Source of the DNA: Anaerolineales bacterium
GTDB lineage: Bacteria; Chloroflexota; Anaerolineae; Anaerolineales; UBA11858
Direction: 5' to 3'
Length of the DNA: 64,000 bases
Assembly: GCA_016785015.1 (NCBI GenBank)
Contig: JADHTJ010000006.1
Location: 1 to 64,000 of the forward strand
How positions within the stretch are numbered: position 1 is the first letter of the stretch; every line of letters starts with the position of its first letter. Of the stretch, positions 29,166-38,345 are shown in pieces. The translations under genes were made by a program, and so were the position numbers. The notes under the pieces were generated by a model. The model made no database searches. It was not told the DNA's origin and worked only from the letters and a program-made list of their open reading frames with translations.

Positions 29166-32015
29166 ATGGAGAAACTAAGGGATGCTCTGCTCATCATTGC
29201 TGCTACATTAACTGTTATATTTACGGGATCAGCTATTGATTTTGGCAGTATTTTTGAAAATAATGAAACTGCGGTTCAAGTATTGGAATCTCTCTCCCCA
29301 GGCGAGAATGTTTTGGAATTAGCACCTGCTGAGGGAAATGTTGTTGAGGGCGAGGAACCTCCACCCTTCGACATTTCTCTCGAAACAAACAAAGACCAAA
29401 TTTTTATTGGCAGTGGACTTGTTAACTTCACCGTTTCTATAACAAATTCGTCAGAACAAGAAATTACACTAGCAAGTTTAAATGATGATAAATTCGGAGA
29501 TCTTGATGGAGATTCAGATTGCAAAGCGGAATCAGTGATTGCAGCAGGTGCATCCTGTGATTTCCCATTCGAAGGTATCATTGAAGGGGATGCTGGCGCT
29601 ACTCATACCAATTCAACAACGGTAACAGCGACTACAACAATTGATGGATCTGAAGAAACAGTGGAAGCAAGTGCAAGCGTAGATATCGCGATTTCTGCAT
29701 CTATTGTAGATATTCAACCAGGTACAGACATAACCATCTATACTACTTTGGCAAGTCCTTTTGGGAATTTTGTCAAAAATTCAAGTAATGTTCAATTATT
29801 GATTTGGGATCAAAACCCAAAAGAAGATCTGTCTCTGGTATGGGGTCCAGTAACATCTTCTACCAGCGCAAATCAAACAAATCTTAAAATAGATGCAGGA
29901 ACGAATACTTACGGATGGGGTGATTATCAGATGAGTATTCGGAAACAATCTGATGAACAACTCACAGATGTTATTCATCCAATAAATATTTCTATTAAGA
30001 AATTTTTAACAAACTTAAAAGACAAATCGTTTTCACGAATATTAATATCACCAGGCGAATATTCTTCCAATATCAAATTAATCAAAGGCGATGACAAAGA
30101 AGCCGGCAGCATCAATGTGAATGTCTTGGCAGGCTATTCATGGTGGTGGATATTGGTTACTGTGGCAGTGGGTGTAATTTCCACTAGGATCATTACGTGG
30201 TGGACAAATGAAGGAAAATACAAGGTTAATTGGGGATATCTTCGTGTAAGATGGATTGATCTGCTCAGTGAGAATTTAGATTGGACGAAAAAGGGAAAAA
30301 TTCCAGATGATGCATACAAGCCGTTACCTTTTCTCGTTCAAAAAGAGATCAACAATATATTAGACGAAATTAAAAATTGGGCAGATAAGATACACCACAA
30401 GAAATTAGAGATTGGGAAAACAAGAAGTGTGCTACCACAACTTCACTCATTGAACGAACAGCTAAATAAGTATCTAATAATAGATCAGCCAGTTGACATT
30501 AATAATTTGGTAAGTAGTGAAAAAAATATTAATGTCATTGAAAAAATATTTACAGAAATTGAGTCAGAATCAAGAAAAAATTTAGAGGCCGCAATTTCTG
30601 CTTCGGATATCATATTTGATCAGAATAATTATCTATCTTTGCGCAGGAATTTGGAAATTGTCAAAGAAAATTGCAGCGATGTCGACAAAAACCACGTTGA
30701 CAACTTAGAGAAAATCATTAGCGATTATTCTGACCTATTGTTGGAATATCATAGCATCAAACCAAAGAAAAACCAAAATATAACTTATAACGAAATTGCT
30801 AAAGCAGTTCAAGGCATGGAGCAGCTATATAAAAATTTTAAAGAAAAAATATCAAAACCAATCGACTCCAAAGAGCTCAATGATTGGATTAATAACCATG
30901 GAACGAGTAGTTCTCTATGCAAATCCGCTATTACCATTAAAAAATTATTTACTCAACTCTACAGTCAATTACCGTTGAATAGTGTCCACAGTTCTAAGTT
31001 TCCTTCATCATCAAAACTACACACATTATTAGCGAGTTTAACCACCGAGCTACAAACCATTAATGACGCAGTGTATCAAATCAATAGCACCCATATCAGT
31101 GAAAATTTCCTCCGGGACATTATGCTGGCGCCAATTATGGATGATTTCTCCATTGCGGATAATGACTTCAATAATCCAGACTCAACCCTTAGCTCGATTT
31201 GGAAAAAACATAGTTTTCGATATAAGCAAAACAAGCGAATTGCGAAAGCAGGGCAAGTATTACACAAAGTTAAGGAATATGAGGATACAAAGGTTTCCCG
31301 CAGCGCAGGCTATCGTCACCTGATTGAAAGAAAAGCACTCCAGGCTGAAGTCGAATCTGAGCGCGCAGTGTCGAAACTTTCAAAATCTCTAAAGATCGAC
31401 ATTAAATTGAGTTGGCTGAAAGATTTTTGGGGCAAAATTTGGCCTAAGGAGCCAAAGCAAAAAGATAAACAAACCTTCATCTTCATTAAATCAATAAAAA
31501 TAAATCCCCATTTATTCTTGTGGATGCGACGATTTCTAGGATTGCTGTCTGTTTTTGCTGTGGCATTTATTTTTATTTTTGGTCTAAGATGGATTAGCTT
31601 ATCGTATAGTTCCAATTTACTCTTTACGACAAGCAGCCCAAGAGGGGTCCGGTGGATATTGATAGGCATTATCGCATTGGTGGCGATTTGGTTATTGAGA
31701 AAATGGCTAAACAATAATCTTCTTATTCGATTTTTGCTCTCAGAATTTTTCGAAAACATAGGTCCAGCTACTCTTTGGATCTTTTCATCAACTTTCGGCA
31801 GCATTCTGACCATAGCAGTTGCTACGATCTTGGTTGTTTATGGGTATTCACTATTTAGTAATTTGACAACCTGGGGCACGCCCAATGATTTTTTGTTGGC
31901 TTTGGCCGTAGGGGTTCTAAGTGATCGCCTAGCAATTCCCTCAAAAAGCCTGCTGCAAAAATTGGACGAAAAAATAAAAGAGTTTAGTCAAACAAAAGAA
32001 GAGGGCGAAAGCTGA
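29166..32015 (+). CDS. Large membrane protein: extracytoplasmic Cys-containing beta domain, TM, long helical/coiled-coil region, C-terminal multi-TM domain
   Basis: N-terminal signal/TM; LNDDKFGDLDGDSDC...IAAGASCDFPFEG...HTNSTTVTATT surface-domain-like segment; TM WWWILVTVAVGVIST; C-terminal hydrophobic segments. Confidence 0.75.
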   Translation: MEKLRDALLIIAATLTVIFTGSAIDFGSIFENNETAVQVLESLSPGENVLELAPAEGNVVEGEEPPPFDISLETNKDQIFIGSGLVNFTVSITNSSEQEITLASLNDDKFGDLDGDSDCKAESVIAAGASCDFPFEGIIEGDAGATHTNSTTVTATTTIDGSEETVEASASVDIAISASIVDIQPGTDITIYTTLASPFGNFVKNSSNVQLLIWDQNPKEDLSLVWGPVTSSTSANQTNLKIDAGTNTYGWGDYQMSIRKQSDEQLTDVIHPINISIKKFLTNLKDKSFSRILISPGEYSSNIKLIKGDDKEAGSINVNVLAGYSWWWILVTVAVGVISTRIITWWTNEGKYKVNWGYLRVRWIDLLSENLDWTKKGKIPDDAYKPLPFLVQKEINNILDEIKNWADKIHHKKLEIGKTRSVLPQLHSLNEQLNKYLIIDQPVDINNLVSSEKNINVIEKIFTEIESESRKNLEAAISASDIIFDQNNYLSLRRNLEIVKENCSDVDKNHVDNLEKIISDYSDLLLEYHSIKPKKNQNITYNEIAKAVQGMEQLYKNFKEKISKPIDSKELNDWINNHGTSSSLCKSAITIKKLFTQLYSQLPLNSVHSSKFPSSSKLHTLLASLTTELQTINDAVYQINSTHISENFLRDIMLAPIMDDFSIADNDFNNPDSTLSSIWKKHSFRYKQNKRIAKAGQVLHKVKEYEDTKVSRSAGYRHLIERKALQAEVESERAVSKLSKSLKIDIKLSWLKDFWGKIWPKEPKQKDKQTFIFIKSIKINPHLFLWMRRFLGLLSVFAVAFIFIFGLRWISLSYSSNLLFTTSSPRGVRWILIGIIALVAIWLLRKWLNNNLLIRFLLSEFFENIGPATLWIFSSTFGSILTIAVATILVVYGYSLFSNLTTWGTPNDFLLALAVGVLSDRLAIPSKSLLQKLDEKIKEFSQTKEEGES

Positions 32016-32046
32016 TCTCGCACAAAATATTTTTGGAGTAGATCTC

Positions 32047-35040
32047 ATGAGAAAACAACTTTTTTCAGTTTTTCTTATTCTTTTTGTAGCTTTAGCACTA
32101 ACGTCCTGTAAAAACCCAGTAAAACTCTGTGACAAGTTGCAGAACAACGATAAAGATGTGCAGCTTGATGGTTTAGACACACTGAAGAGATACAAAGAAA
32201 ATGATTTCGAGAACCTTCAGGATGATGAACGAGAATCGCTCTTTGATTGTGTTTTCTTTGCTTTGGGAGATACAGATGAAGAAGTTCGTCAGAAGACATT
32301 TGAAACATTAAAGAATCTCATAATTGATAACGAACTCAAACATTCCGTCGGCGTAGATCAATTCTCTACTGCAATAACTGCAACATTTGGCGATGAGAAT
32401 AAATACAATGACACCGTCAGAGGATTCGCAATTGATTTGATAGCATTTTTTGGCAAAGATGCTTCAAAAGCCATCAGCCCAATCATTCAGACCATGGGCA
32501 AAGATGGATTAAATGAAAAATCAATCAACGCCCTAAAGAAAATCATCGTTGACGAAAGTATCCCGGAAGGCATAGCCAAAATCGAAACTGCGCTTGCAGA
32601 TGAGTTAGCCAAATTACCTGATGATAAACAAGAAGAATTACCTGAAAAAATTAATTTAAATACTATCAATGGGGCAGCGAAAATCATCGAATATCTTGGC
32701 CCTAAAGCGACTAACACTGTAGATGCCCTGATTACAATTCTTGGTGAGAGCAGATTTTCATTTGAACTTCGCAATCAAGCTGCATCAAGCCTCGGCAGTA
32801 TTGGTGAGGCCGCCCGGGATGCGATTGACTTACTCATTGAGACAATGGGTATGAATGAGCTGCACAAGAAGTCAACTGATGCTCTTAAGGAGATCATCAA
32901 TGGTAACAATATCACCGAAGGAGTGAATAAGCTTGAATCCGTCATAAATACGGAATTTAAAAAATTACCAGAAGATCCTCAAGCGAAGTTACCAAAAGAA
33001 TTAAACATAAATATCGTAGACGGGGTATTGCAAATCATCGGCAATGTTGGGTCAAAGGGGTCTCAAATAGCAATTGAGACAATTCTTGTTCTTGAAGAAG
33101 CAAGGTTTTCCTATGGCATTCGCAATCAAGCTGCAGTAACCTTAGGGGATTTCGGCGAGACAGCCAAGGAAGCCATTGACCCCCTTATTCAAACGATGGG
33201 CGAAGAGCAGCTCCACGAAAAATCAACCAAAGCCTTAGAAAAAATAATTGTTGGGGATAATATTCCTGAGGGACTTGCTAAAATTGAGATCACGCTAAAC
33301 ACTGAATTGGCCAAGTTACCTAAAGATAAAACAGAAAACCTCCCTGACGAATTAAATATATTCATTGTAGTGGGTGCCACTCAGATTATCAGCGGCATCG
33401 AGCTAAAGACAGTCCAAGCTACCGATGAACTCATCCTAATCCTGGAAACACTTGCTTTTGGTGACGATCTTCGCAATCAAGCTGCCTTTGCGTTAGGCAA
33501 TATTGGGGAAGCAGCGGCTGACGCAATTGATCCCCTCATTTTGACTCTGGGCGAGGACGATCTTCATGATAATTCACTAGAAGCCCTCAAAAGTATTCTA
33601 ATTGGGAAAAACATAACTGCCAAAAACATAAAAAAACTCGAGGTTGAACTAAAAAATAATGTGGATGTTGGCGGAGCCATTAATATCTTGGAAGATTCAG
33701 AAAACACCGCATGGAAACTTAGAGAAATGGCAGCAAAGGTATTAATGGACATAGGAACGGGAGAATCATTTGAACTTGATGCCCTAATTTCTGCATTTGG
33801 AGATCCTAACATTTCAGTACAAAGTGCAGCCGAGAAAACTCTTCAAAGTTATATTCAAGATGAAGGAAGCTACGCAAGTGATCAAACAATCGAAGCCCTT
33901 GTCAACGCCTTGACTGATGAGACTGCCAAAACTCGATCAGCCCGTCTAATAAAATCCATTAGCCCAAATTTATTTATTGCGCTCGATAAAGCAGTGAGTA
34001 CTTTGATAAATACATATCTTAATGGCAATGATGAATCCAAAAACATCATGACGGATAAAACTCTTAATACGAAATATCAAAATGCAATCATCGATGGCTT
34101 GCTTGAAGAATTCTCGAAGAATGAAACTGACAATTATGACTTTAATATGGATAATAAAGCTCCAAATGAAGATGAAATCATCGAAGTTTTTACAAGTATG
34201 ACCGGGGTTACAGACAAACTATTGAAAATCTTTAAAAATGAAGTCGCAGGAGAAATTTATGAAAACAAATATAGAGAAGCAGCCGCATGGGTTCTCGCAA
34301 GAACAGGCAAAGAGGGAACGAAAGTAATCAATGAATTCAAAAACATCTTGCACGAAACCGCATTTCCAGAAACCATTACTGAGGCCCTTGGACTATTTGT
34401 ACTTTCTGATAATGAGAATGAAGCAAAAGAGGCATTAGTAGCACTTCTAGCAATGTTCGATGCATCATCTTTTGATGCAGATGAATTTGACCCTTCAGAG
34501 AATAGCTCTTCCCATCTATGGGATTGGAGTGTATGGGACGCAGAGGTAATCCTGATTAGAGATGATATCTACACCAAAAATCACGAATTTCTGACAAAGA
34601 TTGTTAGTGATGGAGACTTATCACCAGGAGTTCGATCAGCTGCAGTTTTTGTGATTGGAGAAAATGCAATATTCTATCGTGGAGATGCCGAATCTGAGGT
34701 GTATTTGAAGGGGCGGAAAACTTTGCTCGATACTCTATCAGTTCAGATCAATGAAGGAACTGATGAATGGATGATCCCTAGAACAGCTGCCGTTGAGCTA
34801 GGAGTAATGTATTATTATCCTAGTCCAGTTAGTTTTGAGCCTGAGACTTGTGAGTTAATAGATAAGCTAATAATTATTCTAGAAAACCAACTTGTTCAAG
34901 TCGACAAACTTGACGAGTCAGTTAATTGGGTTCTAAAATTAATTACCAATATTAACGAAAATTATCCTGAAGAATGGCGTCAATGGTATGAGGACCCTGA
35001 AACAGGAAGTGGATGTGAACTAGAAATTGGTAATGAATAG
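32047..35040 (+). CDS. HEAT-like repeat lipoprotein with ~117-aa long repeats
   Basis: Lipobox LALTSC; repeated (L/I)RNQAA..LG.(I/F)GE.A.(D/E)AID.LI.T(M/L)G...L..(K/N)S..AL..I. Confidence 0.78.
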   Translation: MRKQLFSVFLILFVALALTSCKNPVKLCDKLQNNDKDVQLDGLDTLKRYKENDFENLQDDERESLFDCVFFALGDTDEEVRQKTFETLKNLIIDNELKHSVGVDQFSTAITATFGDENKYNDTVRGFAIDLIAFFGKDASKAISPIIQTMGKDGLNEKSINALKKIIVDESIPEGIAKIETALADELAKLPDDKQEELPEKINLNTINGAAKIIEYLGPKATNTVDALITILGESRFSFELRNQAASSLGSIGEAARDAIDLLIETMGMNELHKKSTDALKEIINGNNITEGVNKLESVINTEFKKLPEDPQAKLPKELNINIVDGVLQIIGNVGSKGSQIAIETILVLEEARFSYGIRNQAAVTLGDFGETAKEAIDPLIQTMGEEQLHEKSTKALEKIIVGDNIPEGLAKIEITLNTELAKLPKDKTENLPDELNIFIVVGATQIISGIELKTVQATDELILILETLAFGDDLRNQAAFALGNIGEAAADAIDPLILTLGEDDLHDNSLEALKSILIGKNITAKNIKKLEVELKNNVDVGGAINILEDSENTAWKLREMAAKVLMDIGTGESFELDALISAFGDPNISVQSAAEKTLQSYIQDEGSYASDQTIEALVNALTDETAKTRSARLIKSISPNLFIALDKAVSTLINTYLNGNDESKNIMTDKTLNTKYQNAIIDGLLEEFSKNETDNYDFNMDNKAPNEDEIIEVFTSMTGVTDKLLKIFKNEVAGEIYENKYREAAAWVLARTGKEGTKVINEFKNILHETAFPETITEALGLFVLSDNENEAKEALVALLAMFDASSFDADEFDPSENSSSHLWDWSVWDAEVILIRDDIYTKNHEFLTKIVSDGDLSPGVRSAAVFVIGENAIFYRGDAESEVYLKGRKTLLDTLSVQINEGTDEWMIPRTAAVELGVMYYYPSPVSFEPETCELIDKLIIILENQLVQVDKLDESVNWVLKLITNINENYPEEWRQWYEDPETGSGCELEIGNE

Positions 35041-35084
35041 CAAGCCACAATAATTCAGCGTTTTTCAAAAAATTTAGTTACCAA

Positions 35085-36644
35085 TTGAATAGTATGAAAA
35101 CTACCTCTCAAATCCATATATTAATAGTATTGTTTCTAATTACTACAGCATGTAATTTGAGAAACGAGCAAGATCTTGTTGAAAAGATACCGCTTGATAG
35201 TTTAGTTGAATCAACGGTTTTCATCGGCACCAAACGGGAATCGATTGGTGATGATGTTAAAACGAAGGGATCTGGAATAGTAATATCACCGGATGGGCTT
35301 ATTCTAACAAATGCTCATGTTGTCAGCCCATTAGAAGTAGGGAAAAGGAAACTGAATCCCGAATTATTCTTTATACTCACATCTGTTAATTCCGCTGAAA
35401 AACCAACCATCAAATATTTAGCAGATATAGTTGCAATTGATGCCACCCTCGATCTTGCGATACTACAAATTACACATCATTTTTTTGAAACAGAAGATGG
35501 GGAAAAAACATCTAAAGAAATCAACTCTGACGAGATTAATTTGCCATATATTGAAATTGATTATTCTCATACAGCCGGGATAAGTGAAAGCATTCATGTT
35601 CTTGGATATCCCACTATAGGAGAAGACACTATTACTTATTCAACAGGAATTGTGGCTGGCTTCTCAGAAGAAGTGGTATGCGATCTCAATAACAACTGTA
35701 CAACTGCATGGATCAAAACCGATGCGGTAATATCAGCGGGAAATTCTGGCGGTCCTGTAGTAAATAATGAAGGCAAATTAATTGGGATTGCTACAAAATC
35801 CTTTGAAGTTGAATGTAGGCGGGTGGCCGATACAAATGAAGACGGAGATATCAATAATAAAGACCATTGTGTCGCAGCAGGTGGATTTCTAAACAAAGTT
35901 CGCCCAATTCACTTTGCAAACGATATCATATCTGCTTCAATAGAAAACCGAGAATATGGCAGCCGATACGTCCAACCCGACATTCCTTTTTGGATCGAAT
36001 TTATCGGTTGGTCTGAAGAATTAGAAACCACGCAGTGTCCAAATTCCACAGTTGATTTCTATGATGAATATACGAATCACATTACCGCATATTTCGACTA
36101 CAGCGGATTGGAAGAGGACGAAATTATTCAAGCATTTTGGTTTCATGATGTTAACTTGATCAAAGAAGAGAAAGTTAAGTTCATAGGTAATCAAAGCATA
36201 AAATGTATGCCCCTTTCTTTGGAATTTGAACAATATGAAAATATCCCGCCTGGCAATTACTCATTATTAGTTGCACAAAATGATCAGCCACTTGCGTTTG
36301 AGCATACAAAAGTTACAGAGTTTGATCAAAGAATATCCATCTCTGGGTATGTCAGAGAATCCGTATCAAAAAATGCCATTGCAAATGCTCTAGTTTATAT
36401 TCTCAAACCTGGAGTGTCCCCTTATAGTTGGATAATTGAAGGCAAGGATGATGCAGTTGCGAGACTAAGTAAAACCGACGAGAATGGCTTGATCATCTTC
36501 GAAGGTATTCCACGCGGAGATAAATTTACTATTGTTGCTATGGCCAAAGGATACCAAACGGGATTTATTTCGATCCTAATTCATGAATTCGAGACCTTCC
36601 AAACAAGCAATCAAATAGAAATCTTGCTTGAAAGCAAAAAATAA
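35085..36644 (+). CDS. Trypsin-like (S1C/DegP-like) serine protease lipoprotein with C-terminal carboxypeptidase-regulatory-like domain
   Basis: LITTAC lipobox; GSGIVISPDGLILTNAHVV, DATLDLAILQI, AGNSGGPVVNNEGKLIGIAT; C-terminal ISGYVRESVSKNAIANALVYI. Confidence 0.85.
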   Translation: MNSMKTTSQIHILIVLFLITTACNLRNEQDLVEKIPLDSLVESTVFIGTKRESIGDDVKTKGSGIVISPDGLILTNAHVVSPLEVGKRKLNPELFFILTSVNSAEKPTIKYLADIVAIDATLDLAILQITHHFFETEDGEKTSKEINSDEINLPYIEIDYSHTAGISESIHVLGYPTIGEDTITYSTGIVAGFSEEVVCDLNNNCTTAWIKTDAVISAGNSGGPVVNNEGKLIGIATKSFEVECRRVADTNEDGDINNKDHCVAAGGFLNKVRPIHFANDIISASIENREYGSRYVQPDIPFWIEFIGWSEELETTQCPNSTVDFYDEYTNHITAYFDYSGLEEDEIIQAFWFHDVNLIKEEKVKFIGNQSIKCMPLSLEFEQYENIPPGNYSLLVAQNDQPLAFEHTKVTEFDQRISISGYVRESVSKNAIANALVYILKPGVSPYSWIIEGKDDAVARLSKTDENGLIIFEGIPRGDKFTIVAMAKGYQTGFISILIHEFETFQTSNQIEILLESKK

Positions 36645-36697
36645 CCTTACTCAAAATAATTATTCGGTGATCTAGGGCAATTACGCCCACCCCCTTT

Positions 36698-36776
36698 ACC
36701 CACTAAATCGCATAAAAGGCTTGACAAGCGCTTAAAAACCTGCTATTATTTAGCCAGTCCACCCGATTTAGCGGGT
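36698..36776 (+). promoter_or_regulatory. Consensus promoter (TTGACA-N17-TATTAT) flanked by inverted 14-nt arms
   Basis: ACCCACTAAATCGC (36698-36711) and CCGATTTAGCGGGT (36763-36776); promoter at 36721-36749. Confidence 0.6.
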
Positions 36777-36801
36777 ATACCGAATAAAGCAGGAGTAAAA
36801 A

Positions 36802-37896
36802 ATGGCTAATCTTGAGTTGATCGCCCCCCAGAAAATTGCTACGTTCAGGTTCTCTACGGATCCGGTTCGCAATCTGCTGTGCAGTCTTTTCTTGCTCAAT
36901 GACGAAAAAGACGAGTTCTCAGAATGGGTCAACAGCATGATCAAAGGGCTTTCACAGGATCAGCTCAAAGAAAATAAAATGCTCACCGGTATCGCATCGA
37001 GATTTGCCGAAGGCCAGGAATGGTCAAGTTTTCCCGAATGGCTGAAAGCGCTGGAAGCCCGCGACCCTCAAGAAATGCAAGACTGGCTGATCGAAGATTT
37101 CTTGAAAGTCTCGGCCGAAATCATGGGGCTGCCCGAGGACCAACTCCCCACCCGAGAAGATATTACGTCTGGTGATGAGTTTTATCTGGCCACTTATGAG
37201 AAAGTTTACGAAAAGAAAGGTTATGAGTTTGATCGAGATTATCACCAGAAAGAGTATCAGCTGATAAAAGATGCCGCCACAGCTAAGAAGAAAATCGTTT
37301 CCTATATGCGCTATATGTGGGAAGAGCATCTTCAAGATGAGTGGGAACGCATTCAGCCAATGCTAGCTGACTCGATCAGAGCTTTCGAAACGTTAGATTT
37401 CTCGGGTATGTCCACAGAAGAAGCCCTACTGCGTATCACCGGCAGGGATCAGATGCCACAAATCTGGGATCAGTGGATCTCCTCAACTGAAGAAGTGGTC
37501 ATAGTCCCGTCGGCACACATCGGGCCATACCTGATGACTATGGACAAGAATGAAAGCACGGTCTGGTTGGTGGTGAGGGCGCACATTCCCGAGGGAGCAG
37601 GAATCTCATCACCCACACTGACCCGCTCTGAGCTCCTGATGCGTATCTCCGCTTTATCAAACGATACCCGCCTGCGGATACTAGAAGAACTACATATTAA
37701 AGGTGAACTCAATGCTACAGATATTCAGAAAAACTTAGAATTGACCCAGTCTGCTACGTCAAGACATCTGACACAACTTTTTGCGACAGGTTTCCTGCAT
37801 CAACGGAGGCTGGAGGGCGTCAAACATTACAACATCAACTATGATCGTATAGACAATACGGCCGACGCTTTAGTTGGATTTTTGGACCACAAATAA
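36802..37896 (+). CDS. ArsR-family HTH transcriptional regulator with long N-terminal effector-like domain
   Basis: C-terminal LSNDTRLRILEELHIKGELNATDIQKNLELTQSATSRHLTQLFATGFL wHTH. Confidence 0.82.
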   Translation: MANLELIAPQKIATFRFSTDPVRNLLCSLFLLNDEKDEFSEWVNSMIKGLSQDQLKENKMLTGIASRFAEGQEWSSFPEWLKALEARDPQEMQDWLIEDFLKVSAEIMGLPEDQLPTREDITSGDEFYLATYEKVYEKKGYEFDRDYHQKEYQLIKDAATAKKKIVSYMRYMWEEHLQDEWERIQPMLADSIRAFETLDFSGMSTEEALLRITGRDQMPQIWDQWISSTEEVVIVPSAHIGPYLMTMDKNESTVWLVVRAHIPEGAGISSPTLTRSELLMRISALSNDTRLRILEELHIKGELNATDIQKNLELTQSATSRHLTQLFATGFLHQRRLEGVKHYNINYDRIDNTADALVGFLDHK

Positions 37897-37910
37897 TTGG
37901 AGAGTGAACA

Positions 37911-38078
37911 GTGTTAAAAGATAGATTGCTTGTTCTCGATCTGGTCGAAGATGGAAAGATCTCCGTTCCCGAAGCTGTGGAACTCATCGAATCCATCAAT
38001 GTCGACGAACCGAGCAATGGTTCCAACGATGCCGGACAGAACGAAAACGAGATTATTATCCACTTGTATATAGAGTAA
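37911..38078 (+). CDS. Small SHOCT-like/YvlB-N-like protein (GTG start, below track length limit)
   Basis: VLKDRLLVLDLVEDGKISVPEAVELIESINVDEPSNGSNDAGQNENEIIIHLYIE; follows regulator by 14 nt. Confidence 0.5.
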   Translation: MLKDRLLVLDLVEDGKISVPEAVELIESINVDEPSNGSNDAGQNENEIIIHLYIE

Positions 38079-38128
38079 GTACTTAATCCCATCCCCCTTT
38101 TCCCCCTTCCTGGGAAGGGGGGGACAGT

Positions 38129-38169
38129 GCAAAAACAGGGTGTGAGCTATGCTCACACCCTGTTTTTGC
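38129..38169. terminator. 19-bp perfect hairpin GCAAAAACAGGGTGTGAGC-tat-GCTCACACCCTGTTTTTGC
   Basis: Read directly; may be a repeat relative rather than a simple terminator. Confidence 0.6.
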
Positions 38170-38345
38170 GAATTTCTATTAGATTTTCTTTATATATATA
38201 ATTTTCTCAAACACCAGCCAGGGGGTTAGATACTTAAATCCTAAATCCAGGTTTATAAGGTTCCCTGTATCCACAGCAAAGAAAAATGCTGCAGGGATGA
38301 CGGCGCGATGCTGAAACTCGTTTATATATGTGAAAGGCTAATTCG

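Noticed and set aside
29166-36644. Calling the three-gene module a known anti-phage system
   Set aside because: No nuclease, STAND NTPase, TIR, reverse transcriptase or other hallmark; secreted/lipoprotein localisation argues against naming any known defence family.
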